Shown: positions 53,001-63,320 of the stretch, piece by piece
How the letters are laid out: every line of letters starts with the position of its first letter
Position numbering within the stretch: position 1 is the stretch's first letter
Origin: Clytia hemisphaerica
Taxonomy: Eukaryota; Cnidaria; Hydrozoa; Leptothecata; Clytiidae
NCBI GenBank assembly: GCA_902728285.1
Contig: CACVBU010000404.1
Coordinates: forward strand, 199,994-263,993
Reading direction: 5' to 3'
Length of the DNA stretch: 64,000 nucleotides
Program-made: the position numbers and the translations under genes
Notes under the pieces: generated by a model
Databases searched by the model: none
What the model saw: the letters and a program-made list of their open reading frames with translations, nothing else
Told to the model about the DNA's origin: nothing

Positions 53001-54001
53001 TTACTCTTTCATTGCGCCAACCAAACAACAGAATAGATCACATATGGATTGGCATCCTTTCTGGAAAATTCATTTTCAATTCAATCACAAAACACACGAG
53101 TATTGAGGAGATTTTTCAAAATTATTCATCAACAGAACAATTGATATCGAGAACTGGAGAAGTTGTCTTTTTAAAAGAAGAATCATTTTTATTGGGCAAT
53201 GTCAACCAATCAGAATGCGAGAAAAAATTAGTTCATTGTGAGGATGGGACATTTCTTTTGCTTCATACGTCTGAGGTATACGCATACGTTTTATGCCGGG
53301 GGGGAATACTAGGGTTGAGGGATGCTGCGTATATGCATGCCGGACCTCCAAACCCTGACCCTTACAGAGAAACTGATTTTTGCTGAAAAGGTGACCCTTA
53401 GAGAGACTCACTATAGAAAAACCTAGCCCTTAGAGAGACGCCTTATAAAAACCGGCTCTCAAGGCACGCACATACCCAGCACCCATTTTTGCATAAGTAT
53501 CCCCCTCCTCCGGGGCGTGTTATTTTATCAGAACCAGTAAACTTTTGCTAAACCTGAGATTATTTATAAATTTCTATTGTTTCAAACAATACAGCTATTT
53601 TTCTGAACTTTTTTTGAACCCAAAAACAGTTTCAAACCTTTTTCACCGTCAAGGTGGCACCTCATGCCCCATATTGCCTGGACTAAAAAACAAAGGAATT
53701 TCCTTCTAACTGGACTAAAAACTATTTTATCAGACTTTAGAATCAAATATCATCTTAACTATATTGTATAAATACAAACATTGAATTTTTTCCATTTTAG
53801 GAGGATAAATTGTTTTTATCGGTGAAATTTCCAACCATGGTAGAATGCTATACTATCAACGTGATTAGAATGTGTGGTAGGAATAAGACGTTCGAACTTC
53901 ACAATTATGCGTCACGGAAAACTATCCATGAAGTCATTTCAGAACACCTTAACGGGTCCATGAGGTTAAGAAGGGAAAGGATGAGGAATACCACCATATA
54001 A
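50028..54001 (+). CDS. Gene F: SH3-acidic linker-SH2-degenerate SH2, 3 exons, 551 aa
   Basis: Exons 50028-51197, 52991-53275, 53801-54001, phase-0 GT-AG introns at the same SH2 positions as the other members. The start is the ATG at 50028 (MSDVVHAETIYSY), the first in frame. SH3 is residues 5-61 (GDWWIAYDE, GLVPREHLKEI). The linker is much longer than in B, C and E, with a Ser/Asp/Glu-rich stretch (66-185), Tyr motifs at Y210 (YVDPDIVL) and Y247 (YVLPDKVLL), then ELILRQSKY and HHYISTKSL. SH2-1 starts near 358 with Arg385 in FLLRDSES and His in IDHIWIG. SH2-2 has FLLLHTSE where others have FLxRE, and VECYTINV where others have VEHF, so both usual phosphotyrosine-contact residues are gone while the fold pattern remains. 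The second SH2 is probably structural or has new specificity. No frame lesion. Confidence 0.88.
52366..52965. mobile_element. MITE, 'CTGTGTCACAG' family copy 2, interrupted, gene F intron 1
   Basis: Ends catccctgtgtcacagaccc / ggggctgtgagacagggtg are inverted relatives of 3888-4163. It is split by a younger element (52533-52902) at its middle, giving a relative insertion order. Confidence 0.7.
52533..52902. mobile_element. MITE, CACGTTTTTTT-ATTAGAAC family, copy 2 (nested)
   Basis: Nearly the same 365-bp sequence as 20384-20746, inverted ends intact, TA on both sides, sitting inside another MITE in gene F intron 1. Confidence 0.85.
53297..53516. mobile_element. MITE, 'cccttagagagac' / TACTTAGGCAAAA family, copy 3, gene F intron 2
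   Basis: Starts ggggggaatactagggttg, ends gcacatacccagcaccc, then gcataagtatccccctcc. Same family as 16463-16735 and 21973-22205, in the opposite orientation. Confidence 0.65.
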
Positions 54002-54795
54002 GACAGCAGAACAAGAATCGTACAACTTTTATAATATCCCTAACGGCGTTAAAATGTTGGTTTAACGTGCATGAATATAATGATTTCATAAATTTGATTT
54101 CAGTCGAGCCTGATCCTATTCAGGGCAACCCATATTTTTTTCTACGGTAGTTTTCAGATCGAGTGACCCGCCCTCAGGTCCCATTCTATTCAGCTTTTAG
54201 TGCAATGATTCATCAGGACTGAAGAATTCTGAACAATGATATAAATATCTTTGAAACTAGACTTCCTCATACCCATAACCTTTAGCGCTCACTCGACCCT
54301 GGTCAAATTTGTATTTAAGTAACCTCCTCCCCGTGTATCCAGAGCTTTATATATGTTACAGATGGACCGCAAAGAATATTATCTCAGGCACGACGCACTG
54401 GGTATGGCAGGTAGCAGATTTTCACAAAAAATCCCGAAATTTTCCTCTTCGTCGGTAAAATCGCTTCAATTTCCTCATTAGCCGAACAAGATTTAAAAAC
54501 ACTTCCGTCGTGCCTGTATCTATGGCGCTAATCATTAAGCATCAAAACTCCGATACTGTGCGAGGATCGGGGTTGGTATTTAAGTTAGCTTTTTTTTAAT
54601 TTTTTAATGGTTCAAATTTTAAAAATCTCCCGATTTGCTTGACTAAATTTATTATATAATGATCAGAAAGTTTTTTTTACAATTACAGATTTACAAAAGA
54701 TATTTTTTCGGAATTAAATATATTCTACAGAAATTTTTAACGAAAGTATTATAATAGCAGTGATGTATATATTTTGAAAATAGAAACCCAATTTA

Positions 54796-57700
54796 TTATC
54801 GACACATAGCGGGGCCTTCTTTGACGCTCTTCATTCTTTGCAATTCGGGTATTGCCGCTTCCTTCTTCTTCTTCCGGCGACATTCGTACAAAATACCGAA
54901 CATTCCGATACAAACGAGAATAGCGAAGAAAACGAAACACGAATGTTGGAAGATTTTCGAATCTGGTGAAAACAACTCGAGTGGAGTATATTCCATCTAA
55001 AAAAAATATCAAGGGTGATTTTACTTTTTATTCACCAATGTTTTCTATAACCTCCCATCGCTTAATCGTCCACTTGAGTTTAAGAATCTTCTAGATTTGT
55101 GAATGGCGAGCGTAATTCTTGAAAAATCGAGGATAAATTTTAGGGTTCTAAGTTTCAAGAAAAATTGGAAAATTTTTTTGGCTACAATCCCCCAATTTAT
55201 ATCTGAGACACTTCACATGGTCCCCCTTTCCCCCACTGTCAGCGTTGAGTTCTCGGCCATTTCCGGACTCAACACTGACAGTGGGGTCCGGGGGACGGAT
55301 TTTTATCTTCCAAAAATGTTTAGAAATCTCAAGATATTTGTTGGGGGATTGTAGGTCAGAGGATAAAAATAATACTGTAAAATCAGACAAGTATTTCACT
55401 TTCATGTGCAAAAAGTTTCCGAAAAAATCTTGAAAATGTGTTACTTTGTCCCTAAAAGCTCTGGAGAAGCAAATCTCCACGCCATCTGCCGTTTGATAAA
55501 TCACATTTCTGAAGAAATTGGCGTCCCTTTCTTCTCTGAATAAGGCGCCATACGTGTAAGATTTATGAGCAGTTGATCGAAAGGAAGTTGAACGGTATAG
55601 ATTTTTATCTCGCTTTGTCTTGGTGATGATTTCAGGAAAAAGAACATTTTTTGTTATATAGTCCAAGAGTATCCCTGAAATACAAGAGACGAATACTAAA
55701 TTGTCACATAGCTATGTATAGGGACTTCTTGTTGCTGGACTGAATTGTACAATAAATGACCTGGGAGCTCGAGGTTTCCGGGTTCTGAAACTTGTAGTCA
55801 AATCTAAAATCAACCCTCAGTTATCGTGACAGTTTGCCCTGGAATTTGCGAATGTAATTAGGTAATTTAATGAAGACAAGACGTTACCACTATTCAAGAT
55901 TTAGGCCAAAAAAGAATACACCTTTTCGACCGTAGCTGCCAATTGCCGCGCGGGCATTTTTTACCACCCTAAACTCGATCCAATCCTTTTTTTACACTTT
56001 TTTTTATTGTCTTTCGGTGCGAAAAAAAGACTGGGACGGTTTTAGGGCGGTAAAAAATGCCCGCACGGCAATTGACGGCTACAGTCGAAAAGGTGTATTG
56101 TATATAACCGTTTTAGCTGAAACGTACCTGATATTTTGTCGTTCTCCAGACTATCCAATAGATGTTCTATTGTTGACACTAAAACAGAATGAATAATGAA
56201 AATCGAACGTACGTAATACAGGAGTTGTTAAACCTTTTCGTTGTTATATTATTTCATAAAATTATACTTCACTGGTCTACTGATCTTTACAAAAATCCTT
56301 TATTTTTAAGCTAAATTTTAAAGTCTGCAACCGCAGTGGAAGTCGACCCGAAGGCTCCTTTTGGATAGCTATCTACACAAAGTAATCATGGCTAAAATCT
56401 TTATCTTTATACTTTTCTTACATAGAAAATCTCCGTCACAAAAGTCTAAATATAACTTACTCTCGTGGAAAGTTCCACCACTCCTCGTGATCATTTGAGC
56501 TTCAAACAAACGACCTTCTAAAATACCGACCTGAAAGAAATATGGACAAATTATCAATCGAGTTAATTTCTCTTAAAAATTGTTTATGATTTCTTTAAGT
56601 ATTGACGGAAATTAAGAGCGCCGCCGTGTATATGAATGCACAATACCAGTTGACTGAGATCTTAAATAAAAAAAAATTAAGAAAAATACTTTTCCAGAGA
56701 GGGTAGCTTGTTTGGGTAAAGTCACGTGATTGATGACGTCAGTCATGGAAGCAGTCAAAATGGAGCAGAGAGTGATTCCACCGATGATCCAGAAAGACGA
56801 AAATAAACGACCAACCCACGTGATCGGCACTTTGTCTCCGTAACTATAACAACCAATCAAAAATAATCATTTGATTTTAAAGGTATTTTAAGATAAATTA
56901 AGAAGGTCGCAGTCACAGTAGAATCTCTTTATAAGTCGGACCTATACAACTTGAATGTCTCCTTAACTCGAACAAGTTTTCTAATCTCTCAATCCCTTAT
57001 AAACCTTACTCCATATCTCGAAATATCCTGATCGCGAACAAATTTGTGTTCGAGTTCTGGACACTCTACCTTAGTATAAAATCAAGAATTCAGAAACTGT
57101 GTTAATGCCTAAATATATCCTATGCCAAGCAACCCTACGGGGAATTGTAGAACAATAAATGATATCTGGTTGGAAAATTTATTATTTTTACCATACCTAT
57201 GCAGACAATCAATATAACACATTAAATTCTTACCCAACAGTTGTCATACTAACAAATCCCCACCAAAAACCATCCAAAAATCCTTGATGGAACGGTCGAC
57301 GAAACTCGTCGTTTTTTCTTGTCTCCTAAAACGTGCGATAAACCTCAATTATTTCGCATTATTGGTTTTTTGATGCTTACTAATAGCGCCAGATAATATT
57401 CTCTGACGTTCATTAGTAATATAAATGAAAACTGGTGGCTAAGTACGTTGTGATTGTACATCCCTATCGACATTTTAGCTCCTGAACTGTGACCCACCTT
57501 ACTAAAATATTATCGCCAGGTGAGACAGGGGTTTTCAAAGGTGGAAAAACTAATTTACTTACAATAGCCCAAAGTATGAAACCAGAGATGAAAGCCATGA
57601 GTAGAAATATGACCAACAGTGGCCACAAGCCAGCGATTCGGAACAACAGATCAGTGACAATTTCACCAGAAGTTTTCTTCAAAGTGATAAGAAGTCCTTC

Positions 57701-58768
57701 TTCCAGATAATACATCGGTACAAAATACATTCCATAATACTTTTTCTGTGAAGGATCACCTAAGACCGGATATATGATTCGTTCTACGGGTCTAGTTCCG
57801 CTGTTTTTCCGTTGAAGGAATTCTGTTGTATTGTTGTAGGTTGTCCGGTATATTTGAGTGAAGTTGAGGCAACCACAACATTGGTTTATTATAAGGATAT
57901 CCATAAATTCTACAATAAAGAAATGAAGAAATTCACGTGGGCTCAGTGGATGGGAGTGTTTTCATTTAGTCTCATAGTTACCACAGGCCGGTATTTTTGA
58001 CATTCTGTCGGGTAAAGTACGATTGACGTCAAGCTCTATGTCTAAAGTTAGATGGACCTAACTTTTGCAATAAACTGTAACTTTGTAATCCCTTAAATAT
58101 GTCTTGATAGTCTGGAGAGAATTTTGGAGCCATTTGAATAAGGTGCATTCATCAAATTTGGTGGTAGAAGTGGAATCTGCCTTTTTCCAAGAAAATTTGA
58201 ATATTATTTCAGAAATAAACTTTATTGCTGGAAACTGAGTCAGGGGAAGCAAAATTTAGCAAGAAAATCACTCGGAATATCGGAATAAGAAAAAAGGTCA
58301 AATTAGTAGGTAGAAAATCTAGAACTTCACAAAAAAATTTTCAGTGTTATGGAGATTTCTGTTTTATTATTTGGACTGTTTTACGGAATTCGACGGAATA
58401 GCAAAATAAGGTAGCCCCTGAAACTCTCCTTCGAGAAAGATGTCACGGATTTACTTTATTTCACTTTCTAAAGAGATAAAAGTGATAAAAGTCTTACTAT
58501 ATAATTAACAGATACTTCCATATTTACTCTGCTTACCTGGGAAGAAAAATGTAGTATAAGGCTCATTGATGATTGTAGAAATTGATAGATCTTCACAATG
58601 TGATATATTCTTTGGTGGTCCATAGAAACAGCCTTGAGGCTTGCCGCCATTCGTATTATTACACACGCTTGCTTTGAATTCAAAGTTCTGCTCACATTCC
58701 TCGGGGTCCTCACTATGGACCTGCATGGCCATCAACGTTACGGCTAAGAGCCGGTTTAGAAGGACCAT
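54796..58768 (-). CDS. Gene H: inverted paralogue of gene G, GluR0-like K+-filter channel, 8 exons, 458 aa
   Basis: Exons on the minus strand: 58537-58768, 57563-57909, 57234-57325, 56690-56843, 56461-56530, 56128-56178, 55445-55674, 54796-54996. Every intron matches gene G in position and phase, and most exons in length (exon 3 is one codon shorter). Same order: signal peptide (MVLLNRLLAVTL...), S1 (STIINEPYTTFF, VPMYYLEEGLL), M1, SMTTVGYGDKVP pore, SILTASMTDVI helix, S2, last membrane helix, RRKKKK tail. The tail is longer than in G (ends GPAMCR). The most divergent parts are the first exon and exon 6 (STIEHLLDSLENDKIS versus PTLKDLLDMLDSNEIS), while pore and S2 are almost unchanged, consistent with selection on the channel. 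An AATAAA (54792-54797) overlaps the stop codon. No lesion seen, so probably functional. Its 3' end faces that of gene F, 0.8 kb away. Confidence 0.88.
55182..55354. mobile_element. Palindromic MITE, CTACAATCCCCCAA ends, gene H intron 7
   Basis: Ends ctacaatcccccaattta / ttgttgggggattgtag, and a second inner palindrome (ccccactgtcagcgttgagt with its complement about 30 bp on). Confidence 0.75.
55917..56098. mobile_element. MITE, TACACCTTTTCGAC ends, gene H intron 6
   Basis: About 55-bp inverted ends: tacaccttttcgaccgtag, ccaattgccg, gggcattttttaccaccct, each mirrored at the right (gtcgaaaaggtgta). TA at the edges. Confidence 0.85.
56917..57075. mobile_element. Tigger/pogo-like MITE remnant, gene H intron 3
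   Basis: Left acagtagaatctctttataag, right ctggacactctacc, with ctcgaac / gttcgag words between; looks like non-autonomous pogo-type elements. Similar attcgaa words at 7905-8085 and 14970-15060. Confidence 0.35.
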
Positions 58769-59077
58769 GTTAAATGTTCTGATGTAACGGGGTTATTAGG
58801 TTCGGATCTAAGACAGCTGAATTACACCGAATGCGGGCTTGCATTTAAAAGTGTTTCGAACTCTGGTAAATTTAGACCCAAACTTTAGTTCTCTAAAACA
58901 AATTTAGTTCTTAATATACTTTTCAACGTAAATGCTTGTTAAACTAAACATAAAAACAAGCACCACAAAATAAACCAACTCTACAATGTTTTTAAAATAT
59001 TTCCCTCCAGTAAAAGGAGATTTTCAGTTGATTTATCTCCTAATTAATTCACTTTATTAAATTTCTCCACAAGACAC

Positions 59078-59215
59078 ACTGATAATCCTATTGGTGATTT
59101 TCCCCTTTCTTCGCCTCTGATTGGCTAATCCGTGAATCATCTGTAGCCTGATTGATTATTCAAGCAAATGCTGCTTTTTGATTGGCAGGTTGTTCTCGAT
59201 GACGTCAAGTCTGGA
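59078..59215 (-). promoter_or_regulatory. Upstream block of gene H: CRE plus CCAAT boxes
   Basis: Read on the minus strand: TGACGTCA (about 59200-59207), then CCAAT words at about 59182, 59123 and 59095, in the same order as in gene G (37936-38085). One or two of the five boxes of G have changed here. It lies 0.3-0.45 kb before the ATG of H. Confidence 0.55.
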
Positions 59216-59475
59216 AAGAATGAATCAAAATAATTCAAAGTAGCAAATTTGTTTTTTTTTTCACGTGAATTTTAAAATCTCCTAACTAATTAAGCCAGAA
59301 CGAATTCAAATATGTCGAAACGCCGTACGAGACTTTCTACAAAACCATTAATATTTATTATTCAGCATGACAGTAGTTTTCAATGGAAAAAGTACGCAGG
59401 AATATACGAGAAAAGAATCAATGCAGATCTTTGATGATGACAAGTATGACCAATCTTCCAAAGGAAAATTTTTAA

Positions 59476-59658
59476 CAATAGATCTTATCGGGGTTTTTGA
59501 TTTTTCTAAAAAAGTGATGCATTGTGGGATTGTTTCGGGAGTATTACAATATAATTTCCTCGAAAAATTCCCAAGAGATTTCAATTGTAATACTCCCAAA
59601 ACAATCCCACAACGCATCGCTCTTTTAGAAAAATCAAAAACTCCGATAAGATCTATTG
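59476..59658. mobile_element. Long-hairpin MITE
   Basis: Two arms of about 75-80 bp (caatagatcttatcgg, then ttttgatttttct, gtgggattgttt, gggagtattacaat) face each other around a core of about 30 bp. It yields mirror-image open frames on the two strands that are not genes. Confidence 0.85.
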
Positions 59659-60957
59659 AAGCCAAAGACTAGAAAAAAATCATACGTAGTTTGTCGTCGT
59701 CGGACATTTTCTTGGTAGACGTGCTTGGCTTTATTGCTCAGTCTGCGACCATTCTTTGAAATATTACGAAAATGACACACATTCCGCCCAAGTCTGCTTT
59801 TAAGACAATTGGTAAGTTTGCATTTTTGATACAGTGCTTTGAAAGCAGATGAGATGGAGTTTTTATAAGATACTTTAATAATTGATCATTTGAAGTAACA
59901 AAAATGACGCGTTCTTTAGAATAAGTAACAAAATTGTTTTATTCCTGAATAACGACCAACCAAATCAAATAAGAGTTGTAAAAAAAGTCAAATAAAAGTC
60001 TTGAAAAAATCAAAAAGTTTCTTGAATGGGCGGATATGGGTAGAGCAAAATTTTGGGCGGTTGGCGATTTTGGACAGATTTGGGCAGAAAATGTTGGGCG
60101 CCTGAGAGTGGTGGGTGTTTTTGTTTGGAAAAAGTGAAAATGAAAGTTTGAAAAAAGTAAAAAAAAGTAAAAAAGTCAAATGAAAATTCAAAAAGTCAAA
60201 AAGTATCGTACACCTTTTTTCAAGTGATCTACCCCTCGCTAAAATTGATATTTATTATTCTCTCATGAATATCAAAAGTCATAAATCTCCGAATTAATTT
60301 TGTGATGCAAAAGGAAAACCCTGAGTCTCCACCTCAGTCAGAAAATTGGTCAAGAAATTGTTCCCAAAGAAAACGTCCCATGAAATTTGGTGCTTTATGA
60401 TTTTACCCACGACGCATTTTAAATAGGAAGGAAGAATTGTGTACTCCAAAGCCATTGACACCAGAGTTTTTGACTTCAATCAGTAGAATTTTTATCCCCA
60501 TTGGGATTTCAAAATTTCATCCCCATTGAGGGAAAAGGTTCCATTGGGCCTTTGGGACAGAGGTGTCATGTCACATTGAGAAATTTTTCCAGTTCTTTAA
60601 AGATCATTTAACTTTCAGTTTTAGTAAATTAAAAAAAAAATAGATACATTAGTGATATTATGTACAAATTTATAAAAAATAAATTAAAAATTCAGGAGGT
60701 TGTTACTTTTAGAAAACGAACACAGCTCTGATGTATACTTATGTTAACCTTGGTTTGAACCTTATTTTCAAATTGCAGTCCTAATAAGTTTAGAGGTTGT
60801 TTGGTTGCTCAACACCTTAGGATTTAAGGTTGAGTTGGAAAGTAAAGAAATTAAAACTATATCAGACAGAGAGCGGAGAAATTCAAACAAACTCACTTGC
60901 TATAAAACATTCTCTCGTCGAGAGAGACTGGCTTCAAGATGAATTGAATGCAGCACC

Positions 60958-61155
60958 ATGAAATTGAGTGATAATGCCAAAGCCTTGTATCAGTTAGCGC
61001 ATCAAGAAAATGATATTCAGACTTTTGATATCTCAAACCCTGGTAATCTCAAACCCAGTTCCTTTTCACCAGTAGAATACTTAATGATGGATGTGTTTGA
61101 TTTAGTAAGGGAATTGCCATATCTAAATTTAGGAAACTTTGCCTTGGAAACCTAA
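60958..61155 (+). CDS. Small unassigned open frame, 65 aa
   Basis: ATG to TAA. Composition is protein-like (ALYQLAHQENDIQTFDIS) but no family, signal peptide or splice partner is recognised. A TATAAA lies at about 60901, some 57 bases upstream, which alone proves little. It may be chance. Confidence 0.2.
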   Translation: MKLSDNAKALYQLAHQENDIQTFDISNPGNLKPSSFSPVEYLMMDVFDLVRELPYLNLGNFALET

Positions 61156-61197
61156 CGATAAAAGACAAAAAGGTTTGTATGTTAAATAATAAAATGA

Positions 61198-61698
61198 TCA
61201 TCTCAGTTCCAGAGTGTTCGGAAGGCTTAATAGAGGTTCAGTGACCGCTCTAGTCCTGTTCTGCACTTTCAATTGACAAATTGACTTCTCGCTTCCGAAA
61301 CGATTTCTAGCGACCATTTCTATTGTTCCTTGTTCATCAGTCGTTAAATACAAAATGAATAATTGTCGTCGGTCGTCGGAAAAATATCCGACCATCGATC
61401 GTCGGTTCAATAATGGTCCCGTTTAGAGTCCATTCGATATCAACGGGAAATAAAACAGTCGTTAAACAAGTTAAAACGATCGGTGAACCGTACTTTGTCG
61501 TTACTTCACTCGGTAAATGACGAATAATTCTCGCTCGTAATATATTCGGGTCGATTAACGAGAAATTCAGTTCATTTTCGCTCTCATATTCGTCATCTGA
61601 CGGAATATCGACGTCAACGTATCCGTCATCCGTCGAGAAATTTCGCGTTCCGTCTTTCGTTTTCCCGTTCCACGATAAAGCGTCCTTCGGTTCGCATG
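61198..61698 (-). CDS. Ig (I-set-like) domain exon, one-base frame break, partial gene
   Basis: A pyrimidine tract plus AG (61699-61710) marks the 5' edge; the frame reads CEPKDALSWNG ... an acidic stretch (VDVDIPSDDEYES) ... then an Ig-like domain: YGSPIVLTC, VDIEWTLNG, and, in another frame, LTTDEQGTIEMVARNRFG. The two frames meet around 61384-61389, where one extra base shifts the reading. The domain has the first Cys and the core Trp, but the second Cys and its Tyr are absent (IEM where Y-x-C is usual). Codons are unusually rich in CpG (ACG, TCG, CGA) compared with other genes here. Upstream exons would lie beyond 61698 but were not found. A pseudogene exon, or one base misread. Confidence 0.5.
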
Positions 61699-62544
61699 CT
61701 GAAAGAAAACGAGAAACGAAATGGTTGAATTTCTGTTGTTGTAAACTTCTCCCCATTTCTTCTTATTTATGTAGTCCTTCTTCACAAATTTTCTGCTCTC
61801 GAAGTTAGCTGGGATCACTTTTTCTGACTTTAGTTAATCAGACGCACCAATACCACTCTAGTACTGCAAGTAAGGTCTTGTGTCAAAAAGTCCCAGATTA
61901 AGAAAACAAATTAAAGCCTTTGATCACACGATAAATGACGGAAAAGTAAATAAAATTCGCAACTTATAACCTAATTATACCACATAGCTCCATCGTAGTT
62001 TCTGTAATCTCTCCAACAAAGCTCTCCAGGGCAAACTAAATAGAATGAACACTGCGATGGAGAGAAAACCAAGGTTACTGTATCCAATATACAACAAAAT
62101 CTATTTGAATGAATAATGGAAGGGCCTTGTCATCAACCTGTCAATCTTATGTAATTCAACTGGCTGTTTGTTTACAATATTTCTAACTATTCTTATAAAC
62201 AACACAACGGGTTTCTTGAATAGACAAATCTTCAAAATATAAAGTGCAAGAAATCACCAACCTTTCTTTTTAATCCATTAAACTTTAGAATTTGGCTCGA
62301 AAGTATACCATTTTAAACACGCAACCAACAAGTTTTTCTCAGACTTCTTATAAAGAATATTATATTCATTCCTATAGTCGCCCTTGCCAACATGATAAGG
62401 GATCTCAAAGAGACTATAGAGGCAGGAATCAACGATGTCTCTCAGAAGTTCACCACCTGCCAACCATGTAACAAATTCAAACTACGATTTTTATTCTTTG
62501 TGACGTAAAAACTTATCGGATGTTTTATCGTCGTTTAACCATGG

Positions 62545-62750
62545 TAATATACAAGAACAAACTACACATGAATATAATATAAGCTTTCTCTGTGGACTCT
62601 AAAACACCCAATCTCTTAGGAAAATGGCAAATACTTACAGAATGGTGAAAACAAGAACATGTTAAGAACATTTTTAAGCTTAAAACTCAAAAAGTTAAGA
62701 GCAACCAAAGGCTTTAAAATTTCGGATGTTCTCGCAAAGAAAACGGATGT
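62545..62750. mobile_element. MITE of the gttctta/ACGTGT group, diverged
   Basis: Shares aagaacatgttaagaacattt, ttaagagcaacc and the aggctttaaaatttcggatgttct end with 1-50 and 37577-37822. Confidence 0.6.
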
Positions 62751-63320
62751 TTCATTGCCATTTAACTATGGCAATCAAGAGTAATCAAAACGCTAATTGC
62801 ACAAATTAAGTCAAAAAATCAACTACTAAGCTGGTCATTTTACGCCATTATTACGATGTCTGACCCTCCTCCAAAATTGCAAAATTGATGACACAGCCAA
62901 ATTGTTGAATAAAGCTGGATTCAATACTTACCTATCTCGAGTATGACCTGATATTTTCTTTGCATTGACATCGAAGCCATGATATTTTTATAAAACTTGC
63001 TCGAAAGCATCTTGTCTCTTTCAAATTCGGAAAGAGAGATTTCAAAAAAGCCTTTGAGGATAGTTTTTCCAAAATGGTTAAGAAAGATCAATTACTCGTC
63101 CTTATGATACGACCAAAAGTTTTTCTCTGACTGATGCATGCATATATAAGATCAAACTATTTTCAACCTTCTTGACCTGAGTGTTTTCTTTTACCATAAT
63201 GCATATTACATAAACGAAAGGAATTTTAAGACTGTCTACAGTTTCAATAAATCTCAGATTACTGTCATTAAGCTTGCCATAAAGATTCAACAATATAACG
63301 TTTATAAGACTATACTATAG

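Larger units (their letters stand above)
58769..61197. other. Intergenic, gene H to Ig exon
   Basis: Holds the gene H upstream block (59078-59215), a hairpin MITE (59476-59658), a MITE fragment of the 3888-4163 family (60490-60570) and a doubtful small frame (60958-61155). Nothing else recognised. Confidence 0.5.

Noticed and set aside
59348..59672. Two overlapping about 100-codon frames on opposite strands
   Set aside because: They are mirror images generated by a hairpin MITE.
62278..62463. Possible kinase-like exon (GGELLRDIVDS) next to the Ig exon, suggesting a titin/MLCK-type gene
   Set aside because: Only about ten residues look kinase-like, the rest does not continue a kinase fold, and no splice partner was found.
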